NCBI GenBank assembly: GCA_949840805.1
Contig: CATKXR010000043.1
Span: forward strand, 1 to 42,149
Length of the DNA stretch: 42,149 bases
Source: an uncultured Lachnospiraceae bacterium
GTDB lineage: Bacteria; Bacillota; Clostridia; Lachnospirales; Lachnospiraceae
Direction: 5' to 3'
Positions 24,438 through 32,094 of the stretch are shown here, one piece after another; position 1 is the first letter of the stretch; each line of letters starts with the position of its first letter. Both the position numbers and the translations under genes were made by a program. Under the pieces are notes generated by a model. It saw only the letters and a program-made list of their open reading frames with translations, searched no databases and was not told the origin of the DNA.

Positions 24438-25943
24438 ATGAGCAGGAAATACAGGCTTCTAATGCTGACTACTCTGATTATATCAGGGTGTTCCATGTGT
24501 TATGAGCTTATTATCGGCGCGGTCAGCTCGTATCTTTTGGGGAACAGCACTATGCAGTACTCTATAACGATTGGGCTTTATATGGCGGCGCTGGGGCTCG
24601 GTTCCTATATCTCCAAATTTTTCAAAAAAAATTTGTTTAATGTTTTTGTGGCAATTGAGCTTGGAATTGGTATAACGGGGGGCATGAGTTCCCTGCTGCT
24701 TTTCCTGTCCAATATCTATATTTCCAATTATGCGGTTGTTATGTATTCGGAAACCATACTGATCGGTATTCTGGCGGGAGCTGAAATACCGATTATGACG
24801 AGAATCATTGAGGAGGATGAGAAGAACCTGTCCGTTACGCTGTCCTCCATATTCAGTTTTGATTATATAGGGGGGCTTGTGGGAGCTGTTGCATTTCCCC
24901 TTTTACTGCTGCCAAAACTGGGATTTTTTTCGACTTCTTTTCTATGCGGGCTGTTAAATATCATGGCAGCCATCCTGATTTTGCACCGCTTTGGAGAACT
25001 TGTGGCGCATATCCGGATTTACCGCGCAATTTCTGTCGGGATTGCGGCAGGGATGATTGTTGGGATCGTATTTGCGGATAACATTTCTGAACGTGTAGAG
25101 GGAGGTTTATACAGGGATAAGATTATTTATATGGAACAGACGGAATATCAGAAAATTGTACTCACAAAGCACCGGGATGACGTGAGGCTTTACATTGATG
25201 GAAATTGTCAGTTTTCCACAGCAGACGAGTACCGATATCATGAAGCTCTGGTGCATATTCCCATGAGTGAACTAAAGAGCCGGAGCCGGGTGCTGATTCT
25301 TGGAGGCGGGGACGGAATGGCGGTTCGTGAAGTCCTTAAGTATGACGAGGTGGAACAAATTGATTTGGTGGACCTGGATGCTGAGATGATACGAATCTGC
25401 TCCACCAATCCCAATATCACGTCTGTCAATCAAAACAGTCTTCATTCTGACAAACTGGTTATCCACACTATGGATGCGTATGAATATTTGGAGGATTCCA
25501 GGGAACAGTATGACCTGATTATTGTGGACTTGCCGGATCCAAACAGTGAATCACTGAGCAAATTGTATTCCAATATTTTTTACCGTATGTGTAAAAACCG
25601 CCTGAATGAGACCGGTGTGATTGTGGTTCAGTCCACAAGCCCTTATTATGCTGCCAAAGCATTCTGGTGCATCCACGAAACCATAAAGAGCGAGGAACTA
25701 TATGTAAAAGCCTATCACCTGCAGGTTCCCGCATTTGGGGATTGGGGGTTTAATATGGCAAGCCGGAGGGAACTGACAGAAGATGTGGACTTTGATGTGG
25801 ACACGAAGTATTTGAGTAAAGAAAATACTTCGGCGCTTTTTCGGTTCGGAAAGGATGAACTTGCTAATGATGTGGAGATTAATCGTCTGACGAAACCGGT
25901 TTTAATGGAATACTATAATCATGCGGTGGAGTTTTGGAACTGA
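24438..25943 (+). CDS. Membrane-embedded spermidine synthase (aminopropyltransferase) homologue
   Basis: A 501-residue fusion. Residues 1-215 form about seven membrane helices. Residues 225-450 are a spermidine synthase-type Rossmann domain with LYIDGNCQFSTADEYRYHE (251-269), the GGGDG SAM-binding loop (289-293), Asp312 in DLVDLD and catalytic Asp364 with DP at 367-368 (VDLPDP). All hallmarks of an active aminopropyltransferase are there, so it likely uses decarboxylated AdoMet from SpeD on an amine near or in the membrane. Start: ATG 24438 has AAAGGA 8 nt upstream, better than the TTG at 24408. It is the last gene of the cassette. Confidence 0.85.
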   Translation: MSRKYRLLMLTTLIISGCSMCYELIIGAVSSYLLGNSTMQYSITIGLYMAALGLGSYISKFFKKNLFNVFVAIELGIGITGGMSSLLLFLSNIYISNYAVVMYSETILIGILAGAEIPIMTRIIEEDEKNLSVTLSSIFSFDYIGGLVGAVAFPLLLLPKLGFFSTSFLCGLLNIMAAILILHRFGELVAHIRIYRAISVGIAAGMIVGIVFADNISERVEGGLYRDKIIYMEQTEYQKIVLTKHRDDVRLYIDGNCQFSTADEYRYHEALVHIPMSELKSRSRVLILGGGDGMAVREVLKYDEVEQIDLVDLDAEMIRICSTNPNITSVNQNSLHSDKLVIHTMDAYEYLEDSREQYDLIIVDLPDPNSESLSKLYSNIFYRMCKNRLNETGVIVVQSTSPYYAAKAFWCIHETIKSEELYVKAYHLQVPAFGDWGFNMASRRELTEDVDFDVDTKYLSKENTSALFRFGKDELANDVEINRLTKPVLMEYYNHAVEFWN

Positions 25944-25977
25944 CAAAGGACTGTCGGGAAATAGATTTTCCTACACA

Positions 25978-26013
25978 GGGGAGGGTGTGATTCATATGAA
26001 TCACACCCTCCCC
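25978..26013. terminator. 36-bp perfect palindrome, terminator between convergent operons
   Basis: The sequence GGGGAGGGTGTGATTCAT is followed immediately by its exact complement, with no spacer (18 + 18). On the plus strand TAAAATTTT follows. It lies between the stops of the spermidine synthase homologue and the convergent ABC ATPase and can serve both, though the minus strand lacks a T tail. Confidence 0.85.
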
Positions 26014-26043
26014 TAAAATTTTAAAAAATAAAAAAATTGAGTT

Positions 26044-26790
26044 CTATCCCTGAATAAACCGGCTCAAAAATTCCTGCGTTTTTGCCTTTTTGGGACTCCC
26101 GAACAGCTCTTCCGGACTTCCCTCTTCTTCAATAACCCCATCCGCCATAAAAACCACATGGCTGGACACATCACGGGCAAAGGCCATCTCATGCGTCACA
26201 ATAATCATGGTGATACCTTCCTTTGCCAAAGTGCGCATGACTGCCAGCACCTCTCCCACCATCTGAGGGTCCAGGGCTGACGTAGGCTCGTCAAACAAAA
26301 GCACCTCAGGCTCCATGGCCAGAGCACGGGCTATGGCCACCCGCTGTTTCTGCCCGCCGGAGATCTGTCTGGGCTTGGCATGGATATAAGGCGCCATACC
26401 TACTTTTTCCAGATATCTCATGGCATTTTTCTTAGCTTCTTCTTTGCCTTTTTTCAGTACCTTTGTCTGCCCCACCATGCAGTTGTCCAGTACAGTCATA
26501 TTATTAAAAAGATTAAAGCTCTGGAACACCATCCCTACCCGGGACCGGTAAGCAGGTACATTGACCTTATGATCCGTAATATCCTTTTCATGATACAGGA
26601 TCTCGCCTGTAGTGGGAGTCTCCAGCATATTGATGCAGCGCAACAGTGTCGACTTGCCGGAACCGGAAGCACCAATAATACAGGTCACATCTCCCGTATC
26701 CACCTTAAAATCAATATCCCGCAGCACTACATGTTTCCCGAAGGATTTGCTCAAGTGGCGCACTTCCAGCACATGTCCATTGTCAGCCAT
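26044..26790 (-). CDS. Polar amino-acid ABC transporter, ATP-binding protein (GlnQ/HisP type)
   Basis: A 248-residue ATPase with Walker [10 protein letters not shown] (39-47), Q-loop MVFQSFNLF, signature ISGGQKQR, Walker [14 protein letters not shown] and switch His in IVTHEM. The [12 protein letters not shown] segment is typical of the polar amino-acid uptake family. The ATG overlaps the permease stop by one base (TAATG). It energises import of the amino acid delivered by the 27648-28574 lipoprotein; specificity (basic amino acid, cystine or Gln) cannot be read. Confidence 0.93.
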   Translation of the reverse strand: MADNGHVLEVRHLSKSFGKHVVLRDIDFKVDTGDVTCIIGASGSGKSTLLRCINMLETPTTGEILYHEKDITDHKVNVPAYRSRVGMVFQSFNLFNNMTVLDNCMVGQTKVLKKGKEEAKKNAMRYLEKVGMAPYIHAKPRQISGGQKQRVAIARALAMEPEVLLFDEPTSALDPQMVGEVLAVMRTLAKEGITMIIVTHEMAFARDVSSHVVFMADGVIEEEGSPEELFGSPKKAKTQEFLSRFIQG

Positions 26791-27581
26791 TATCTCTCCT
26801 CCTTCTTGTTATCCGGATACTTATACATTCCACTGGTATGGGCCAGAGTATCTGTGGTAGCCAGATCGTAATTGTCCGATCCGTCCATCCGGTTCTCCAT
26901 CCAGCGCAGAATACGGGAACAGGTAAATGTCATGATAAAGTAAAACACCATGGTAATGGTATAAGTCTCGAAATTCATATACAAAGCCCCTGCAGCGGCC
27001 TTTGTCTTATACAGCAGCTCTGCCACCCCGATTACAGAAAGCACGCAGCTGTCCTTAATATTAATAATCAGGTTATTGCCGATCTGAGGCATAATATTGC
27101 GCAGGGCCTGAGGCAAAATCACATACAACATAAGCTGGACATGAGTCATCCCGATCGCCTTGGCGCCTTCGGTCTGTCCGGAATCAATGGAAAGAATACC
27201 TCCCCGGACAGTCTCTGCCATATAAGCCCCCGTATTAATGGACAAGATAAAATATGCCGACTGCCGCATGGACGGATTCATTCCCATCAACGGAAAGAGC
27301 CCATAGTAAATAAACATCGCCTGGGCCATCATGGGTGTTCCCCGGAAAAACTCTACATAGGCGTTCAGTATCACCTTGACAAACCACAAAAACCCCTTCT
27401 TCACCGGATTGTCCTTCTGCTCCACTGGGATGGTCTGAACAATCCCCACCGCAAATCCTATGATACATCCTATAAAAGTCCCAACCAGAGCAATCTGCAG
27501 GCTGACTCCCGCCCCCTGCAGCATGGACATCCCATAACGTTGAAACACCGCCATCACGCGGCCAAAAAAATCTGTTGGCAT
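26790..27581 (-). CDS. Polar amino-acid ABC transporter, permease (HisM/GlnP type)
   Basis: A 263-residue membrane protein with about five helices. The EAA-like loop with the ATPase contact ([20 protein letters not shown]) and the family motif [11 protein letters not shown] are present. Only one permease gene exists, so the channel is probably a homodimer. A hydrophilic C-terminal tail of about 35 residues is longer than usual. It lies between the binding protein (66 bp upstream) and the ATPase. Confidence 0.92.
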   Translation of the reverse strand: MPTDFFGRVMAVFQRYGMSMLQGAGVSLQIALVGTFIGCIIGFAVGIVQTIPVEQKDNPVKKGFLWFVKVILNAYVEFFRGTPMMAQAMFIYYGLFPLMGMNPSMRQSAYFILSINTGAYMAETVRGGILSIDSGQTEGAKAIGMTHVQLMLYVILPQALRNIMPQIGNNLIINIKDSCVLSVIGVAELLYKTKAAAGALYMNFETYTITMVFYFIMTFTCSRILRWMENRMDGSDNYDLATTDTLAHTSGMYKYPDNKKEER

Positions 27582-27647
27582 CTTCCTTCTCCTTAGAATC
27601 GATTCTATACCCGCAAATATAACAATCCTGATATTCCCAAACCGTTA

Positions 27648-28574
27648 TCAGTTAGCCAGGGGCTGTACAGCGATAGCCTCATCCATCATGCTGGAAAAAT
27701 CATCCTTTGTCATTTTCCCAAGAACGCTGTCAATAGCTGTCTTAAGCTCCGTGTTCCCCTTCTTTATTGAAATGCCAATGTTGATATCCTCGTCTGTCAC
27801 CTGGAAATCCTCATCTCCGCCGCCAAAATCCAGCATAGTAAAATTCGGATAGGCAACAAGCGCTCCCTTACCTGTAGGCTGGTCCGTCACCACCAGGTCA
27901 CACTTGTCTGCATTAAGAGACATCAGCATATCCGGTGCGCTTGCCGTAGCCGCCAGCACATTGGCATCCGGAATCTGGGGCAGGCAGTTCTGATACCAGA
28001 TGGTACTCTGCTGAGAAGTACAGGTAGCTCCCGCCAAGTCTGCCACACTCTTAGCATTCTCGTATTTGCTTCCCTGTTTTACCAGAGTAACGATTGTCGC
28101 ATAATAATAAGGCTCGCTGAAATCCACTGCCTGCAGACGCTCCTGCGTAATAGACTGGCCTGCTATCACACAATCTGCCTGGCCGCTCTGAAGAGCAGGG
28201 ATCAGGGAATCCCAGTCAAGGCGGACGATCTCCAGCTCATAGTCCAATTCTTCACAAATCTTCTTAGCCATCATCACATCGTAGCCATAAGCAAATTCAT
28301 TGCTGTCCGAAATCGGCACCGCCCCGTTGGAATCATCAGGCTGGGTCCAGTTATACGGCGCATAGGCACACTCCATAGCCACTCGCAGAACTTTCTTCTC
28401 CCCGGAAGCTTCCCCTGATGTTTCTGCCTGGCTTTCCCCGCCGGCTTCGCTTCCTGCCTCTGCCACGGAAGCTGCTGTGGTCTCCTCCTGCTTGCTGCCA
28501 CCGCAGCCGCTCATGGAAACGGTTGTCAGCACTGCCATCATCAATGCCATAATCTGTCTTGTACTCTTTTTCAT
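27648..28574 (-). CDS. Polar amino-acid ABC transporter, substrate-binding lipoprotein
   Basis: A 308-residue SBP_bac_3 family protein. The N-terminus is a lipoprotein signal with lipobox MSGC (Cys24). A Glu/Ala/Gly/Ser-rich linker of about 35 residues follows, then the two-lobed domain beginning VLRVAMECAYAPYNW. The QADCVIAGQSITQERLQAVDFSEPYY segment is the usual ligand-cleft signature. It would be anchored outside the membrane and feed the permease. It is the first gene of the operon, with a consensus promoter and a hairpin in the leader. Confidence 0.93.
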   Translation of the reverse strand: MKKSTRQIMALMMAVLTTVSMSGCGGSKQEETTAASVAEAGSEAGGESQAETSGEASGEKKVLRVAMECAYAPYNWTQPDDSNGAVPISDSNEFAYGYDVMMAKKICEELDYELEIVRLDWDSLIPALQSGQADCVIAGQSITQERLQAVDFSEPYYYATIVTLVKQGSKYENAKSVADLAGATCTSQQSTIWYQNCLPQIPDANVLAATASAPDMLMSLNADKCDLVVTDQPTGKGALVAYPNFTMLDFGGGDEDFQVTDEDINIGISIKKGNTELKTAIDSVLGKMTKDDFSSMMDEAIAVQPLAN

Positions 28575-28670
28575 AATTTTTCCTCTCTTTTCCTCTTAAT
28601 ACTCTGTCTGCCTATCTTATGCTGCCGCCGTCTGACGCCAAGCGCCGGAAAAGCGGCCTGCTACGCACAG

Positions 28671-28700
28671 ATTATAATGCACAAAAAGAAAACTTGTCAA
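28671..28700 (-). promoter_or_regulatory. Promoter of the amino-acid ABC operon
   Basis: On the minus strand a perfect TTGACA (28695-28700) and a perfect TATAAT (28671-28676) lie 18 bp apart. The leader of about 90 nt contains a GC-rich hairpin (GCCGC ... GCGGC, about 28624-28656) directly after the start site, a possible operator or mRNA control element. Confidence 0.75.
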
Positions 28701-28722
28701 GAAAAATGTATCAATATACCCC

Positions 28723-30147
28723 TTAATGCCCATACCTTACCTGGCTTCCTGCCATCATCCTCTTCATACTCTCCCGCAACCCTACCTGTTCTGCAGGAAC
28801 TCCCTGCTCTCTGCAGAGGCGTTTCATAATCATCAGATAAGACGAAACCAAAAACAAATCCGCGGCAATCCAGGCACAAGGACTGGCAAAACACACTGCC
28901 TGATATCCGAAATACGGCACCAGCAAAAATCCCACCCCTGCCCGGGCTGCCATCTCGCATACTCCGGCCACCACGGCCCTCCTGGAATATCCCATCCCCT
29001 GAATCAAAAACCTCACCACGTTTACCAGCACAAGGGGAATATAAAACATGGCTCCGGTCAGCAGATACTGCCGGACCTTTCCTAATATCTCCACCTGATC
29101 GGAATCCAGGAATAATAGAGCAATCCTGTCTCCAAAGCAGACAAGCACTGCAAACGCCATTATGGCATAGGCGGATCCCATAAATACTGCCGCCGCCAGG
29201 CCTTCCCCAATCCGGTCCAATTTCCTGGCACCCATATTCTGACCTCCATAAGTAGCCATGGTAGAACCTAAGGCATCAAAGGGACAGCAGAAAAACATTC
29301 CGATTTTTGAAGCCGCTGTCATAGCTGCAACCGCCATGGAACCCAGCCCATTCACCGCCACCTGGAGCACCATACTCCCGATAGCCGTAATGGAGTACTG
29401 AAGTCCCATGGGAATCCCGATGCCACATAAGGTCTTCATCTTATTTACATCCGGCATGGCTTCCTTCCTTGTCATGTGAAGAATCTCAAACCGCTTCACC
29501 ATAAAGGCAAAACAGGAAGCTCCTGACACAGCCTGGGAAATCACAGTCGCCCACGCGGCTCCCGCCACCCCCATTTTCAACACCACAATGGTAAACCAGT
29601 CCAGGAACACATTAAGCACGGAAGACATAACAAGGAAATAAAGCGGCGTCCGGCTGTCTCCCAAAGAACGGATAATCCCGGACACCATATTGTACAAAAA
29701 AGTGGCGGGAATTCCCATAAAGATCACAAAAATATAGCTGTAAGCGCCATCTATAATATCCTGGGGAGTATTCATCCACAGCAATATCATCCGGCACAGC
29801 ATACAGACTGTTACCGTCACCAACACCGCAAACCCTGCCGCCAGCCATGCTCCGTTTGCGGCAAACCTGCGAAGGCCTTCGAAATCCTTCTCCCCGAATT
29901 TCTGTGCCACCGGTATGGCAAAACCATTACACACGCCGATGCAGAATCCAATAATCATAAAATTGACGGAAGCTGTGGAGCCCACCGAGGCCAGGGCACC
30001 AACGCCTAAATATTTGCCGACAATAATGGTATCCACCATATTATAAAGCTGCTGGAATAAAAGGCCAAACACCATTGGTACGAAAAAACCAAGAATCAGC
30101 TTCACCGGAGAACCGGACGTCATGTCCCTGACTGCACGCTTTTCCAT
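28723..30147 (-). CDS. MATE family efflux protein
   Basis: A 474-residue membrane protein with about twelve helices in two halves. The N-terminal motif PMVFGLLFQQLYNMVDTIIVGKYLG is the signature of DinF/NorM-type MATE exporters, which expel drugs or metabolites in exchange for Na+ or H+. The start is ATG 30147, set by GAGGTG 6 nt upstream. The frame continues open upstream to 30393 through AT-rich DNA, but no ribosome binding site supports a longer protein. No regulator is next to it. Confidence 0.92.
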   Translation of the reverse strand: MEKRAVRDMTSGSPVKLILGFFVPMVFGLLFQQLYNMVDTIIVGKYLGVGALASVGSTASVNFMIIGFCIGVCNGFAIPVAQKFGEKDFEGLRRFAANGAWLAAGFAVLVTVTVCMLCRMILLWMNTPQDIIDGAYSYIFVIFMGIPATFLYNMVSGIIRSLGDSRTPLYFLVMSSVLNVFLDWFTIVVLKMGVAGAAWATVISQAVSGASCFAFMVKRFEILHMTRKEAMPDVNKMKTLCGIGIPMGLQYSITAIGSMVLQVAVNGLGSMAVAAMTAASKIGMFFCCPFDALGSTMATYGGQNMGARKLDRIGEGLAAAVFMGSAYAIMAFAVLVCFGDRIALLFLDSDQVEILGKVRQYLLTGAMFYIPLVLVNVVRFLIQGMGYSRRAVVAGVCEMAARAGVGFLLVPYFGYQAVCFASPCAWIAADLFLVSSYLMIMKRLCREQGVPAEQVGLRESMKRMMAGSQVRYGH

Positions 30148-30309
30148 ATTCTTCACCTCAATTGTTTCATATATGTTTACGTTTCTCAATTCAATTTCAG
30201 TTCTATAATTTACTCTATCTTTCTCCAAAATTCTATTGCCTTTTTCACCAATTATCTCTTCCAAATTTAAAAAATTATTGTTGCTGTTTATAGTTATTCT
30301 AAAAGGTCC

Positions 30310-30455
30310 GCCTGGGCAGTTACCCGTCCCCCGGAAAACGCGCTCCCGCTCCGTGAAGAACGTAGCGGACGCTAAATTCGCCGGAAAAATCAACCCGGCT
30401 CATTAAGCGCCGACGTTCTTCGAGGGTTTCCCGGGGGACGGGTAACTGCCCAGGC
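30310..30455. repeat. 146-bp element with perfect 25-bp inverted ends
   Basis: The arms GCCTGGGCAGTTACCCGTCC(...) at 30310-30334 and 30431-30455 are exact complements over 25 bp. Inside, GAAGAACGT and ACGTTCTTC near 30357-30365 and 30410-30418 form a second stem. Base composition is GC-rich, in contrast to the AT-rich DNA to its left. It resembles a MITE or a folded RNA rather than a terminator, as neither side has a T tail. Confidence 0.65.
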
Positions 30456-30570
30456 TGCTTTATCGGCTGTCTTAGGGGAGCAATACCTTCTGTTAAGCAG
30501 TGCCAGTAACGTAGCAGAGAAGAAGGACAGAACGTTTGAAGACCCTCTTTTCACGTCGGCACTTAGGCTG

Positions 30571-30615
30571 TGTTTTTTATGGAAATACAAAAAACATATT
30601 GGCAAATCATTTAGC
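30571..30615 (+). repeat. Interspersed repeat, partial copy C
   Basis: The sequence TTTTTTATGGAAATACAAAA followed by CATATTGGCAAATCATTTAGC aligns with the right half of copy B (TTTTATGGAAATGTTGAAAC ... CCGGCAAATCATTTGAC). The left half is not recognisable, so it is truncated or diverged. Confidence 0.5.
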
Positions 30616-30715
30616 TCACAAGCATTTTTCATGCGGCTCCTTATTATGTTTCTTAGGGAAAAGCCGATATATTAAGAAATAACCCGCCACATTACGCAGA
30701 TAAAGAGAGAAAAAG

Positions 30716-31963
30716 ATGGAAATCAGACCAGCTTCCGGCTTCCGTCCGGAAAAAACGGCGCCGTCAGCCTCCAAAGCAGGTTCCCGGCCAAAAAAAACGC
30801 AAAATCAACCTCATCCCCGGATGGACACCTACGAAAGAACTGATGACAGTCCCTTCGGCCGCCAGATGAAATCAGGCTCCCGGGAAGGAATTGTCTGGGA
30901 TGGTACGGTTCCCTCTCCGGGAACCTTAAAAGTCATCGACCCCAATGACCTGATTCGAGATGGAATCGACTGGGAACGGGTTGAACATTATTACACACAA
31001 AATACAGAAATCACCCTGGATAATGCCGATTCTGTAGAAAGAACCGTGGATTCTATGGCAGCAATGTACGTTGCTGTCCAAAAAAAATTAGAGTCCACAT
31101 ATGCAGACCAGGAAGATAAGCTTTCAGAGAACATGCAACGTCTGGATTCTTTGTTTGCACAAGGAAAGACCCGGTTGATAAGCTCTTTCAGGAGCAGTGT
31201 AGGACGTTTTTACGAAAGCACAGGAAATAAAGGCATCGCCTCTTCTATGGGAAACAGCCTTTCTGATGCCCTTGACAAACGGATTCAGGAATTGGAATCG
31301 ATGGGAGATGAAAAAGGACTTTTTTCCAAAGAAAAGAATTATTCCTACGACTTCCTGTACGTGGCTCTCTCTGTAGATTCTCTCGTAAAACAGGAAAACC
31401 AGGCAGATTCAGTAGAAAATGAAAAAAACGACTCCCTGAAAAACGACAAAAGCTTCAGTCTGAAAGAACTCCAGGCTGCCGGTTTCGTGGCAAAAGCTGC
31501 CTCAAAGATGGATTCCAGAGAACTTCTTTTCCTCAACGGCAAAGAACTGGGTATCCAATTAGCTGTCCGTTATATGAAAATGGCGACATTTCTTGACCGG
31601 TCCGGTATGGATAAAGAAATGTCCTCCCTGCTTCTTGGTTCCTTCGGCGCTTATCTGGACCAATACTCCGGCGGAGCCCTTACTGATGCCAGCCAATCCA
31701 GTAGCCTTTATCAGTATGCCGTCAAACAGTATGATTCCACAAAAGACATTGCAGAAATTGTGGCTCAAAGCGCCATCCGTTATTTTGGAGACAGCTTTTT
31801 CTCAGAATTTTTGATCTATGGCAATGGAGCGGGCATGGCCAGATCCACCCGTTATAATCTGGACATCTCTCAGTTTATGACGGCGCTGGAACAAGGGGAC
31901 TCCGCATCTGTCCTTCAGTCTATTGCCGGCAACAGGATTTATCCTTCATCTTTTTATGGATAA
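30716..31963 (+). CDS. Hypothetical protein, 415 residues
   Basis: Not recognised. The first 60 residues are basic, Pro/Ser-rich and probably disordered, with no signal peptide. The rest is mainly alpha-helical and acidic: a helical region at about 95-200 (SVERTVDSMAAMYVAVQKKL), a charged insert at about 225-250 (Lys/Asn/Asp/Ser-rich) and a C-terminal helical domain ending RYNLDISQFMTALEQGD. No membrane segment, Cys pair or nucleotide-binding motif is visible. Codon use is like the neighbours and the frame is clean, so it is a real cytosolic protein. It is transcribed alone and followed by a terminator. Confidence 0.75.
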   Translation: MEIRPASGFRPEKTAPSASKAGSRPKKTQNQPHPRMDTYERTDDSPFGRQMKSGSREGIVWDGTVPSPGTLKVIDPNDLIRDGIDWERVEHYYTQNTEITLDNADSVERTVDSMAAMYVAVQKKLESTYADQEDKLSENMQRLDSLFAQGKTRLISSFRSSVGRFYESTGNKGIASSMGNSLSDALDKRIQELESMGDEKGLFSKEKNYSYDFLYVALSVDSLVKQENQADSVENEKNDSLKNDKSFSLKELQAAGFVAKAASKMDSRELLFLNGKELGIQLAVRYMKMATFLDRSGMDKEMSSLLLGSFGAYLDQYSGGALTDASQSSSLYQYAVKQYDSTKDIAEIVAQSAIRYFGDSFFSEFLIYGNGAGMARSTRYNLDISQFMTALEQGDSASVLQSIAGNRIYPSSFYG

Positions 31964-32019
31964 TTCAAAAAGACAGTTCCAGAACTGTTCCCTGCAATTT
32001 TTTATTTATCAGAAAACAC

Positions 32020-32056
32020 AAAAGCAGCAGCACCCTTTCCCGTGCCGCTGCTTTTT
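32020..32056. terminator. Bidirectional terminator between convergent units
   Basis: The arms AAAAGCAGCAGCAC (32020-32033) and GTGCCGCTGCTTTT (32042-32055) pair at 13 of 14 positions, with an 8-nt loop. T tracts follow in both directions. It ends the 30716-31963 gene on the plus strand and the ten-gene antiporter operon on the minus strand. Confidence 0.85.
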
Positions 32057-32094
32057 CTTGCCCTTTCATAAAATGATTCATTTGGCCGCAGCTC

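Larger units (their letters stand above)
30148..30715. other. Non-coding region upstream of two divergent genes, rich in repeats
   Basis: No gene called. From left to right it holds an AT-rich part (30150-30300) where the MATE promoter must lie (TTGAAT with TATGAA 17 bp further on the minus strand is a weak candidate), an inverted-end element (30310-30455) and repeat copy C (30571-30615). The 415-codon gene then starts at 30716 behind an AAAGAGAG site. Confidence 0.45.

Noticed and set aside
30390..30632. 80-codon minus-strand frame over the inverted-end element and repeat copy C
   Set aside because: It translates through repeat DNA and has no plausible start signal.
32062..32090. Fourth copy of the interspersed repeat
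   Set aside because: Only about 20 bp resemble copy A or B and part lies in the end of the last antiporter gene region; not enough to call.
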